64,000 bases of DNA from positions 5,270,001 to 5,334,000 of the forward strand of contig OY760427.1 in NCBI GenBank assembly GCA_963663495.1. Reading direction: 5' to 3'. Positions 56,053-64,000 of the stretch are shown here, piece after piece (within the stretch, counting starts at the first letter, position 1; each line of letters begins with the position of its first letter). The stretch comes from G963663495 sp963663495. Its GTDB lineage: Bacteria > Bacteroidota > Rhodothermia > Rhodothermales > Bin80. Below the pieces are notes generated by a model, which saw only the letters and a list, made by a program, of their open reading frames with translations, was not told where the DNA came from and searched no databases. A program made the translations under genes and the position numbers.

Positions 56053-56387
56053 TCGGACTGGCACCTTCGCACCGGTACTTCTTTCACCGGCCGCCGGTAG
56101 ACATGCGCACGAGCTTTGACGGCTTATGTGCTTTGGTAAAGAGCGGCATGAAGCGGAATCCGATGTCGGGAGACATCTTTATGTTTATAAACAGGAGGCG
56201 AAACCATTTGAAGGCGCTCACATGGGATCGGAACGGCTTTGCGATCTTCTACAAGCGCCTGGAGACGGGTACGTTTGCGTCGCCAGAGGAGGATGTGCCG
56301 ACATGGGCACAGATGGTGATGATGCTGGAGGGGGTGTCGTTGAAGACGGTGAAATATCGGCTCCGATATGCGGTAAAAAGCCGATAA
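56049..56387 (+). CDS. IS66 accessory protein TnpB-type (second ORF)
   Basis: 112 residues from ATG 56049 (MIGLAPSHRYFFHRPPVDMR). TSFDGLCALVK and FMFINRRRNHLKALTWDRNGFAIFYKRLE are the IS66 Orf2 signature. It is unrelated to the RuvC TnpB above despite the shared name. Confidence 0.88.
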   Translation: MIGLAPSHRYFFHRPPVDMRTSFDGLCALVKSGMKRNPMSGDIFMFINRRRNHLKALTWDRNGFAIFYKRLETGTFASPEEDVPTWAQMVMMLEGVSLKTVKYRLRYAVKSR

Positions 56388-56447
56388 TCGGGCCAAATAT
56401 AATGTGTGATTCGGGAACAAGCAATATGCTGGTGTTGCTAGCTCACC

Positions 56448-57315
56448 ATGCAGCCCGAAGCACATTCTATCCTCTCCCCCGCGCAGGTTGCGTTGCTTGC
56501 ACAGCACCCCGAATTGGCCAGTGCCTTTGATCAGCTGCATGATCAGTACAGCCGGGATAATGCAGAATTGGAGAGTATGAATAACCGGCTGATGCTAGCG
56601 CTACGCGCGCTATACAGTCCTAAGAGTGAAAAGTGTGTGCTGAATGACCCGCAGCAGGGCACGTTGTTCGATGAGCCGGAGCAGGAGATCCCTCTACCGG
56701 AGCCGGAGACGAATGGACAGACGAAGAATGGGCAAAAGGCGAACGGACGGCAGAAGAAGAAGGGCAAGCCCAAGCGTAAAGCGCTGGACGATCTGCTGAA
56801 GAAACTGCCCCGCGAAACGATTACTGTTGAGCCTGACGGGGATACCAGTGGTATGACGTGCATCGGGGCGGAGAAGACGCTGGTTCTGGAGCGTGTACCC
56901 GCCCATATGAAGGTTATTGAGTATGTGCGTCCGAAGTATGTGGACCCTGAGAATGAGGATAAGGGGGTGATCATAGGTGAGTTGCCACCACGGATGGTGA
57001 ACAAGGGCATGGCGGGTCCGGGGTTGTTGGCAGATGTGGTGGTGGGCAAATATGCGGACCACCTGCCTTTGTACCGTCAGCAGCAGCGGTTTCGTCGGGA
57101 AGGCGTGGAGATTGCGAAGTCCACGCTGGGAGGCTGGATATCGCAGTCTGCGTCGCACCTGACCCCGTTGTATGATGCTCTGAAGCAGGAGTTGCTATCC
57201 ACCGGGTATCTGCAGGCGAATGAGACGAGGATTGAGGTGCAGGATGGAGATAAGAAGGGATCGCTGCATAAAGGCTTTTATTGTGTGTACCATAGTCCAG
57301 AGCAGAGGCTGTTGG
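56448..57315 (+). pseudogene. IS66 transposase TnpC, truncated
   Basis: About 290 codons: leader coiled coil, Lys-rich linker, GPGLLADVVVGKYADHLPLYRQQ and LQANETRIEV, where the usual catalytic Asp of VDET is Asn. Homology ends after FYCVYHSPEQRLL; the frame then runs into unrelated DNA to 57551. Confidence 0.85.
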
Positions 57316-57477
57316 TGAGAATCCTTCCAAAAGGTATGTCAAGCTTATCAAGCATCCGCCGGGCTGGATCCGAGCAGTGCGGTATATTGGTAGTCCGATG
57401 TCCGACCCGAAGTAGGACGAGGAGAGGAGCCGCCCCAAAACGCATCATGGAGAATCCCCAGTCTGGATTGAGAGGCC

Positions 57478-60400
57478 GTGCAGGTCTCCACAACCGGAGC
57501 GAACGACCTGTCGCCGCTCGTAACGAAGGCCGCGAACGCAAGCATGTCTGAGAACACCCTTGCCGCACGGGTCGGAAGGCAAGTGTCTCTCTCCGGCCAG
57601 TTTGACACTCCTGTGGTTCTCGAAGATGCGAGGCCTCTTGGCTCCGATGGGTCTTCTGGATTCGAGTGCCTAGTTCGGTTGGCCGACGGTACGCTTGAGG
57701 AAACCGTCATCTCGCCCGAGGAAGTGGCCGCGATTCTCAAGACTGAAGGGGAGCGGACGGCCAGCGCGTTTCGGCCGGTAGACGCGGATCGGCTGCGACT
57801 CCTCGTCGAATCGAACCGCATCCGCCACGCGTACACCTACGACCGCCAGTTCGCGGTCAGCTTGTCCGGAATCAGAACCCTACCCCACCAGATCGAGGCG
57901 GTCTACCTGAAGATGCTGCCGCAGCCGCGTCTTAGATTCCTGCTTGCCGACGACCCAGGCGCGGGCAAGACGATCATGGCTGGCCTGCTCATTAAGGAAC
58001 TCAAGTTGCGGGAGGCTCTTGACCGCTGCCTCATTCTCACGCCGGCACCCCTGACCATACAGTGGCAGGAGGAGTTGCTGCGTTTCTTCAACGAACCGTT
58101 TCAGATCGTCCATTCAGCGAACGACCAGCAACAGCTTCTGAATCTCTGGGAGCGGGAGACCCAGATCATCTCGTCCATCGACTACGCCAAGCAGGATGAG
58201 GTCCGCGAGCGCGTATGGCAGCAGCGGTGGGACCTCATCGTCATCGACGAAGCCCACAAATGCAGCGCGTACACGAAGCGCTCGTCGAAGCGCGAAGACG
58301 GAATCGAGCGCACGAAACGGTACCAGCTTGCAGAGCGCCTTTCCGAACAGTGCGACAGCCTGTTGCTCCTCACGGCCACCCCGCACCACGGCGATAACGA
58401 CCGTTTCGCGCATTTCATCCGGTTGCTCGATCGCGATCTGTTCCCCGAACCGCACCGTTTCGGTAAGGCGGCCGGCCGGATCCGCCGCGACATCCTGAAG
58501 CTCGGAGAAGACTGCCCCTGGTCGCTCCGCCGACTGAAGGAGGATCTGAAGGACATGAGCGGCCGCCGATTGTTTCCCGACCGTCACGTGCAGACGGTGA
58601 GCTTCGATCTCGGAACGGAGGAGTACACCATCTACAAGGCCGTGACGGCCTACATCAACGAGTTCCTGCCGCAGGCGACGGGTCGGCGCAAGAACAGCGT
58701 CGCGCTAGCGCGCACCGTGTTCCAGCGCCGCCTTGCGAGCTCAATGCACGCGATCCACGAGTCGCTACGCCGCCGCCGGAAGAAGCTCGCCGACCTGCTC
58801 GGCGAACTCGAGGGGCTTTCTCCCGTGCAGAGGTCGCGCCGCCTTGCGCAACTGCAAGGCCTGGTGTCGGACGCCGAGCAGGACGAAGACGATCTTGATG
58901 AAGCCGCGCGCGATGTGCTCGTCGACGAAGCGACCACAGCAGCAGAGTTGGACCAGCTAAGGACAGAGCTTGCCGAACTTGGGAATCTGGTTGCGCGAGT
59001 TGGACGGGTACGGGAAAGCGGACGTGACTCGAAACGGGTCGCCTTGCGTGAGTGCCTTCTGCGTTCGGAGTTCGACGAACTGAAGGATGGTCGCGGCAAG
59101 CTGTTGCTCTTCACCGAACACCGGGACACCCTCGACTACCTGCGCGAGCATCTCGACGCGTGGGGCTATTCGACCTGCCAGATACACGGGGGAATGAATC
59201 CGCGCGAGCGCAAGCGAGCCCAGGAGGACTTTCGAACGACTTGCCAGATATGCGTGGCCACCGAGGCGGCCGGTGAGGGCATCAACCTCCAGTTCTGCCA
59301 CCTGATGGTCAACTACGATCTGCCTTGGAATCCGACCCGTCTCGAACAGCGCCTTGGCCGCATCCACCGCATCGGGCAGACGCGCGACGTGTACGCCTTC
59401 AATTTCGTGGCCACATCGTCGAGGGACGGCCAGCCGGTCATTGAGGGTCGCATTCTTGAACGGCTTCTGCAAAAGTTGGATCGCATGCGGGACGCGCTTG
59501 GAGACCGCGTGTTCGACGTGGTGGGCGAAGTGCTTTCGCTCAACAAGATCAACCTGCCGGAAATGCTACGGGAAGTAGCGTACGAGCCGAGACGGCTGGA
59601 CGATTATCTGGACATGATCGACCGTATCGACCCCGATCTCCTCGGTCGGTACGAGGAGGCGACTGGCATCGCGCTGGCGCGCGCGCACGTGGACTTCTCG
59701 GCTTTCGCCCAAGCCAATCTGGAGGCGGAGGAACGACGGCTCATGCCACGCTACGTCGAATCCCACTTTGTGAATGCCGCGAAAGCCGTGGGTCTCCGCA
59801 TGGAGACCAGGGCAGACGGGCTGTGGCGGATCGAGCATGTGCGCGCCGATCTGCGTTCCGAGCGCCTCGCCGCCGTGCGCCGCCTCGGGGCCCCGGACGC
59901 GAACTACCGCAAACTGACTTTCTACAAGGAGCACCTGGAACAGGACCGACACCTTGATGCCATTCTGCTCGGTCCCGGCCACACCCTGTACGCCGCACTT
60001 GACGAGAAGCTGAACGAGATCCTCGAAAATATTGGGGGCCGAACCGCCGTCTATGTGGACTCGGCGACCTCGGCGCCGTACCGGCTGCACTTTTACGAAA
60101 TCACGGTTCGTGGCCAAACGACCAAGGGGGAGGCGACGACCGTCCACGCAGAACTTGTGGGGGTCCGCGAAGAAGTGGCGGAGTGCGTACCGACCAGCGA
60201 GCGATTTGAACCGATTCCGGCGGATGTCTTGATCGACCTTCCGAAGCATCCGCAGCAGCCCGGCGTGCTTCCCGAGATCGATTTCAGACCCGTCACAGAC
60301 TACATCAAGACCACCGTGCAGATGGAGCGCTGCCTGTCCGCGCGAGGCGAACGCGGCCGCTATGCGGATGTCGCCCGCGAATACCTGATGAAGTCCTTCC

Positions 60401-61098
60401 GCGTCCGTGTGAGAGCCGGCCAGGATCGAGTGATGCGGCTGAAGAACCGTGAGCCCAGCGAACCCGAGGTCGCCTTGGCGCGGCAGCGGGCGGAACAGGA
60501 CCTGTCCGACCTTGAGCGTACCCGGCGGGAACGCATCGCCGGGATCAACCGGCTCCGCGTGGCGCGCCACGGTCCGGTGCGCCATGTGGCCAGTGGCTTG
60601 GTGCTGCCACCGGACACCGCAATCGGCAGCTTTCCCGAGCTGGCCGAGGAGCAGGATGCGGGGTTGAAGCGCCGCGTTGAGGTTGCAGCCGAGGATATCG
60701 TCGTCGCGTACGAAGAGGCCCGCGACCGCGAGTGCGAGCGAGTCGGCCATCAGAAGATCGGCTTCGACATCCGCAGCCTGGCGGCTCCCAACCCGCAGAC
60801 AGGGTATCGGGACCCGGTCGCCGACGTGCGGCGCATCGAGGTTAAGGGCCGCAAATCGGGGCGGTCTGTCAGGCTCACGACAAACGAGTGGTACAAGGCG
60901 CAGCAACTCGGCGACACCTATTGGCTCTACGTGGTGTGGGATCCGCTCGAGAACCCGGACGCCATGCCTATCATCGTCCAGAACCCCGCCAAACACTTGG
61001 ACTACGCGAAGAAGGAGGTTGTCGCGGCTCGCTACTATGATGTGCCGGCAAGCGCGATCGAACAGGCGGCACAGGAGCACAGGGAGGAGTTGGCATGA
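57478..61098 (+). CDS. SNF2-type helicase with DUF3883-like C-terminus (DISARM DrmD-like)
   Basis: 1206 residues from GTG 57478, the first start after an in-frame TGA at 57469; ATG 57544 is an alternative. Walker A is DDPGAGKT (about 158-165), motif II VIDEAH (255-260), then LLTATPHHGD. The second helicase lobe has IHGGMNPRERKRAQEDF and NPTRLEQRLGRIHRIGQT. The last 120 residues have RRIEVKGRKSGRSVRLTTNEW and YWLYVVWDPLE, a DUF3883 pattern whose E-x-K pair recalls restriction-type nuclease folds. Domain order and length fit DrmD of class 1 DISARM. The nuclease gene follows 34 bp later. The DNA is more GC-rich than the flanks, suggesting acquisition. Confidence 0.88.
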   Translation: MQVSTTGANDLSPLVTKAANASMSENTLAARVGRQVSLSGQFDTPVVLEDARPLGSDGSSGFECLVRLADGTLEETVISPEEVAAILKTEGERTASAFRPVDADRLRLLVESNRIRHAYTYDRQFAVSLSGIRTLPHQIEAVYLKMLPQPRLRFLLADDPGAGKTIMAGLLIKELKLREALDRCLILTPAPLTIQWQEELLRFFNEPFQIVHSANDQQQLLNLWERETQIISSIDYAKQDEVRERVWQQRWDLIVIDEAHKCSAYTKRSSKREDGIERTKRYQLAERLSEQCDSLLLLTATPHHGDNDRFAHFIRLLDRDLFPEPHRFGKAAGRIRRDILKLGEDCPWSLRRLKEDLKDMSGRRLFPDRHVQTVSFDLGTEEYTIYKAVTAYINEFLPQATGRRKNSVALARTVFQRRLASSMHAIHESLRRRRKKLADLLGELEGLSPVQRSRRLAQLQGLVSDAEQDEDDLDEAARDVLVDEATTAAELDQLRTELAELGNLVARVGRVRESGRDSKRVALRECLLRSEFDELKDGRGKLLLFTEHRDTLDYLREHLDAWGYSTCQIHGGMNPRERKRAQEDFRTTCQICVATEAAGEGINLQFCHLMVNYDLPWNPTRLEQRLGRIHRIGQTRDVYAFNFVATSSRDGQPVIEGRILERLLQKLDRMRDALGDRVFDVVGEVLSLNKINLPEMLREVAYEPRRLDDYLDMIDRIDPDLLGRYEEATGIALARAHVDFSAFAQANLEAEERRLMPRYVESHFVNAAKAVGLRMETRADGLWRIEHVRADLRSERLAAVRRLGAPDANYRKLTFYKEHLEQDRHLDAILLGPGHTLYAALDEKLNEILENIGGRTAVYVDSATSAPYRLHFYEITVRGQTTKGEATTVHAELVGVREEVAECVPTSERFEPIPADVLIDLPKHPQQPGVLPEIDFRPVTDYIKTTVQMERCLSARGERGRYADVAREYLMKSFRVRVRAGQDRVMRLKNREPSEPEVALARQRAEQDLSDLERTRRERIAGINRLRVARHGPVRHVASGLVLPPDTAIGSFPELAEEQDAGLKRRVEVAAEDIVVAYEEARDRECERVGHQKIGFDIRSLAAPNPQTGYRDPVADVRRIEVKGRKSGRSVRLTTNEWYKAQQLGDTYWLYVVWDPLENPDAMPIIVQNPAKHLDYAKKEVVAARYYDVPASAIEQAAQEHREELA

Positions 61099-61132
61099 CA
61101 GGAACGGTCACCCATCGGACGTGTTGTCACAT

Positions 61133-63049
61133 ATGCGCATAACCAGAATTAAGATCAGCAACTTTCGGTCAATCCGGCACATGGCCGTCGACCTCGGCGA
61201 CACGACGGTGTTCGTGGGTCCGAACAACGCCGGCAAGACTGCAATTCTAGACGCACTACGGATCGCCCTCACACGCCGTTGGGGGCGGCGTGGCGCCGGA
61301 TTCAGCGAATACGACATTCACCTCCCCAACGACACGGCCAATCCAAAGACCTCCAGCGGAATCAGCATCGAACTGCGGTCGAACGAGTCCGAGCCCGGCG
61401 AGTGGCCCGGTACTATCGCGGAAGACCTTGGGGACATCGTACAGATCGACCTAGCCACTGGTCGGAAGACCGTTGCCCTGAGAACCCAGTGTGCATGGAG
61501 CAACGATACGGGAGCCTTTGAGCCGACCTGGAAATTCCTCGACGCGAAGCGCAATCGGCTAACTGGTCGAAGCGCGCGCCGCGTGAATCTGGAACGTTTC
61601 TGTCGCTATCTGCCCCTGTTCTATCTCGGCGCCTTGCGCGACGTGAGAGATGAGTTCTCGCCTCGCTCCTCGCAGTTCTGGGGGAGACTGCTCGAAGCGT
61701 TGGAGATTCCGTCGGAACTTGAATCCCGGGCACTGCGGGTTCTCGACTTGCTCAACCAACGCCTACTCAAAGCCGACCCGCGTCTTGAGGTGATCGCAAA
61801 GACATTGTCCGGCGCTACCCGCATTGCGGCTCGAGACCGGGAAGGTGGCCTCGCTATGCGGATGGTGCCGCTGAAGAGCTGGGACTTGCTGTCCAGAGCC
61901 GAAATCATCCTCCGCAACGAACCGGACTTACCGTGGTTGCCGCTACGGCGCCAAGGACAGGGGATCCAGAGTCTATCGGTGATCTTCCTGTTCCAGGCTT
62001 TCATTGATCATCTGCTGCGCGAGTTGTACGAAACCGGAAGTGAGCCGGTGCTCGCCCTTGAGGAACCCGAGACCCACCTACATCCACAGGCTGTTCGTAC
62101 GCTATGGCGACACGTCAGCGGGCTGCCCGGACAGAAGATCGTCACCACCCATTCGCCCTATTTTATCCAACATGTTCCATTCCGTGACTTGCGATTGGTG
62201 CGCCTCACCCCGGACGGGACCGAAGTACGATGGCTGCCGGCAAGTTACTCGGCATCGATTCCAGCCCTTGATGGCCTCGACAAGGTCGTGGCCAAATCGG
62301 GCGGATTCCTAACTTACGAACGCGCTTCGCAAACGCTCACGGTCCACGGCGCGCTTGATAAGAGCACATATCGAACTCTGCTTGCGTGCTGCGGGCGGCA
62401 CGAGCGCCGTAGAAAGGTCGAACAAGAACTATGCGACTTGAGGAAACGCTCATCCCTGTACATTGACGACGAGAAGTTGCAGGCGTTGGATACCCAGGCC
62501 AGACGCATTCGCGGGGAAATATTCTTCGCGGAGCGCTGGTTCATCGTCGAAGGCCAGACAGACTACCTTCTCGTACATGCCATCGCGCACGCACTTGATT
62601 ACGATCTTGACCAGCATAGCATCTCCGTCATCGACGCGCAGAACAACGGCGATCCAGCCACCTTTGCCGCGCTGGCGCGGGCGCTGGATATTCCGTGGCT
62701 CGCGGTTTTCGACGGAGACGACGCCGGAAAGGGGATGAAGGACGCGATTGCCAGCCGCGGGTTCAGTCACAACGAGTTGCAAGAACGCTGTCAGACCCAT
62801 CCCGCCGGTGACTTGGAGGCGCAACTCGTGGCCGACGGACTTGAGCCGGAATTGCGGGACGTACTGGTCAGCGCGGGAATCGCGGACGCGGCGCAGCTTA
62901 CCGGTGACTGTCTGGCGGCACGTTTGCGGAATAATAAGACCGCCTATGCGACTAAGTTGGCCGCGCGTGTTCGTCAGGACGCCGACATGGCGCGCCGGAC
63001 GCCGAAGGCGTTCCGGACGGCCATCGAGCAACTGAGGGGGTTGAGATAG
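61133..63049 (+). CDS. OLD-family ATPase/TOPRIM nuclease (GajA-like)
   Basis: 638 residues from ATG 61133, chosen because ITRIKISNFRSIRHM is the standard family opening. Walker A GPNNAGKT (about 27-34), a signature-like GQGIQSLSVIFLFQAF, Walker B LALEEPETHLHPQ and the switch His in TTHSPYF form an ABC-type ATPase. The TOPRIM nuclease follows, with Glu in WFIVEGQTDYLL and the DxD in WLAVFDGDDAG. It should nick or cut DNA under nucleotide control. It ends overlapping the next start by one base. Length and partner resemble Gabija GajA; other OLD-helicase pairs exist. Confidence 0.88.
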   Translation: MRITRIKISNFRSIRHMAVDLGDTTVFVGPNNAGKTAILDALRIALTRRWGRRGAGFSEYDIHLPNDTANPKTSSGISIELRSNESEPGEWPGTIAEDLGDIVQIDLATGRKTVALRTQCAWSNDTGAFEPTWKFLDAKRNRLTGRSARRVNLERFCRYLPLFYLGALRDVRDEFSPRSSQFWGRLLEALEIPSELESRALRVLDLLNQRLLKADPRLEVIAKTLSGATRIAARDREGGLAMRMVPLKSWDLLSRAEIILRNEPDLPWLPLRRQGQGIQSLSVIFLFQAFIDHLLRELYETGSEPVLALEEPETHLHPQAVRTLWRHVSGLPGQKIVTTHSPYFIQHVPFRDLRLVRLTPDGTEVRWLPASYSASIPALDGLDKVVAKSGGFLTYERASQTLTVHGALDKSTYRTLLACCGRHERRRKVEQELCDLRKRSSLYIDDEKLQALDTQARRIRGEIFFAERWFIVEGQTDYLLVHAIAHALDYDLDQHSISVIDAQNNGDPATFAALARALDIPWLAVFDGDDAGKGMKDAIASRGFSHNELQERCQTHPAGDLEAQLVADGLEPELRDVLVSAGIADAAQLTGDCLAARLRNNKTAYATKLAARVRQDADMARRTPKAFRTAIEQLRGLR

Positions 63050-64000
63050 TGGCGAACACTCTCGAGAGCACACTGAACGAACTGTCGGCCATCCAGCGCA
63101 AAGCTGTCGAATGGGAGGACGGGGCACTACTCGTGCTTGCCGGGCCAGGCTCCGGGAAAACCCGCGTGCTGACTTGTCGGGTTGCTCAACTTCTAGACCG
63201 ATCGCGGGACGAGCGCTTCCGGGTGCTCGCGCTTACGTTCACGAACAAGGCCGCGCACGAGATGTCAAGCCGGGTGACCACACTTGCGCCCGGACTCGAA
63301 GAACGAGCCGACATCCACACCTTCCATGGCTTTTGTGCACAGGTCTTGCGGCAACACGGCATACATCTAGGGATCAAGCCAGACTTCGCAATCTACTCGA
63401 GCACGACCGACCGCCAAGCTGTGTTGGAGGATGCTCTCGGGCGCGACTGCCCGCACGTGTCCAGCGAAGACCGCCGTCTTCTGCCCAGGATCGATGCCCT
63501 CAAGGCCCGATTGGTGGATCCAGATAAGGCCGAGCAACGGGTTGCCAACCGAAGCGGGGCATCGCGCCAGGAAGCCGGCCGGGTGGCTCGCGCCTACCGG
63601 CTGTACGAGGATGAGCTCCGCCGCGCCAATGCGTTGGACTACAATTCGTTGATCTTCGAGGCGTACAAGCTCTTTGGGTTTCCTGCCATGGCCCGCCACT
63701 ACCAGACCGTGTACCGGCATTGGCTCATCGACGAGTTTCAGGACACCAACGACGCGCAGTATAAGCTTCTTCGCCGGATGGCGGGCCACGACAATCGGCA
63801 GGTTTTTGCGGTTGCGGACGACGATCAGACGATATATGAGTGGAACGGTGCAAGCGTCCGTCGGATCAGCACCCTAGTAAGAGACTTCGATTGCGAGGTG
63901 GTGCAACTGCCTACCAACTATAGGTGTCCGCCGCGCATCGTGGAGGCCGCGAATCGTCTTGTCGTCTACAACGTTCGACGCAACAAGTCCAGGCAGTTGG
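63049..64000 (+). CDS. UvrD/Rep-type helicase (GajB-like), C-terminus beyond window
   Basis: GTG 63049 overlaps the TAG of the nuclease gene by one base. About 317 residues are seen. Walker A AGPGSGKT (32-39), TFTNKAAHEM, motif II LIDEFQDTN, motif III FAVADDDQTIYEWNGA and LPTNYRCPPRIVEAAN. This is an SF1A 3'-5' DNA helicase. Tight coupling to the OLD nuclease is the Gabija arrangement, although GajB is usually about 500 residues and full length cannot be judged here. Confidence 0.88.
   Translation, partial: MANTLESTLNELSAIQRKAVEWEDGALLVLAGPGSGKTRVLTCRVAQLLDRSRDERFRVLALTFTNKAAHEMSSRVTTLAPGLEERADIHTFHGFCAQVLRQHGIHLGIKPDFAIYSSTTDRQAVLEDALGRDCPHVSSEDRRLLPRIDALKARLVDPDKAEQRVANRSGASRQEAGRVARAYRLYEDELRRANALDYNSLIFEAYKLFGFPAMARHYQTVYRHWLIDEFQDTNDAQYKLLRRMAGHDNRQVFAVADDDQTIYEWNGASVRRISTLVRDFDCEVVQLPTNYRCPPRIVEAANRLVVYNVRRNKSRQL

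Larger units (their letters stand above)
55676..57315 (+). mobile_element. IS66-family element, 3'-truncated
   Basis: The left terminus GTGAGCGTGCGGTGAAC resembles that at 20009. A degraded first ORF, an intact second ORF and a truncated tnpC follow in order. Homology stops near 57315 and no right terminus is visible, so the defence genes follow a broken end. Confidence 0.78.

Noticed and set aside
59566..61080. 504-residue minus-strand frame opposite the SNF2 helicase
   Set aside because: It is an antisense shadow of GC-rich coding sequence; the plus-strand helicase motifs are decisive.
60677..61132. N-terminal extension of the OLD nuclease frame overlapping the helicase gene
   Set aside because: The extension is the wrong frame of the helicase C-terminus. 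The family opening starts at ATG 61133.
1..64000. CRISPR array
   Set aside because: No regularly spaced short direct repeats were found. The repeated sequences are IS, MITE or gene duplicates.

Overview
The window looks like a chromosomal segment of a moderately GC-rich bacterium, most likely from the Rhodothermota/Bacteroidota side of the tree. The evidence is indirect: an arginine-operon-type GNAT acetyltransferase, a split ATP synthase operon (atpZ, atpI, atpB, E, F, H, A, G with no beta or epsilon subunit) preceded by bactofilin, an M23 peptidase and DciA, a fused aspartokinase/diaminopimelate decarboxylase, and start codons mostly without Shine-Dalgarno sequences. No rRNA or other decisive marker is present, so the phylum is an inference.

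Layout. 1-10.8 kb is ordinary chromosome: a DUF1549/DUF1553 cytochrome-type lipoprotein, a gamma-glutamyltransferase, RibBA, YajC, the SRP RNA, PriA, a GNAT enzyme, a small zinc-ribbon protein and a ribosomal-oxygenase-like cupin protein. 11-20 kb is an insertion-sequence zone (tnpB elements A and B, an IS1634 array, IS66 and ISNCY debris) with one NUDIX gene. 20.5-24.6 kb holds a voltage-gated-type K+ channel with a zinc ribbon, then a translationally coupled pair: an anchored OB-fold protein and a fusion of a TctA-like permease, a staphylococcal-type nuclease and two Asp-rich repeats. 25-40.5 kb alternates housekeeping genes (LysC-LysA fusion, uracil-DNA glycosylase, TRAP transporter, SDR, class III aminotransferase, two tRNA-Ser) with tnpB elements C to F and a second IS1634. 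40.5-48 kb is the ATP synthase/bactofilin/M23/DciA block. 48-57.3 kb contains tnpB elements G and H, an intact ISNCY element, TolC and MlaC-like genes and a truncated IS66. From 57.5 kb to the edge is a compact probable anti-phage operon: a SNF2 helicase with a DUF3883-like C-terminus (DrmD-like), an OLD-type ATPase/TOPRIM nuclease and a UvrD-type helicase (GajA/GajB-like), the last cut by the window end.

The most unusual observation concerns the tnpB elements. They encode a RuvC-type TnpB but do not behave like IS200/IS605 elements. Four copies (A, B, F, H) have terminal inverted repeats beginning GGGA(A/G)TTATAT and exact 8-bp target duplications, and a MITE-like module of about 170-180 bp is fused 5' of tnpB. 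No Y1 transposase gene is seen. The same ends flank larger composites: one carries a piece of a DNA methyltransferase gene between near-identical 8-mers, and one sits between the TRAP permease and binding-protein genes with an exact 8-bp duplication. This suggests a TnpB gene carried as cargo by a transposon moved in trans by a DDE-type transposase that is not in the window.
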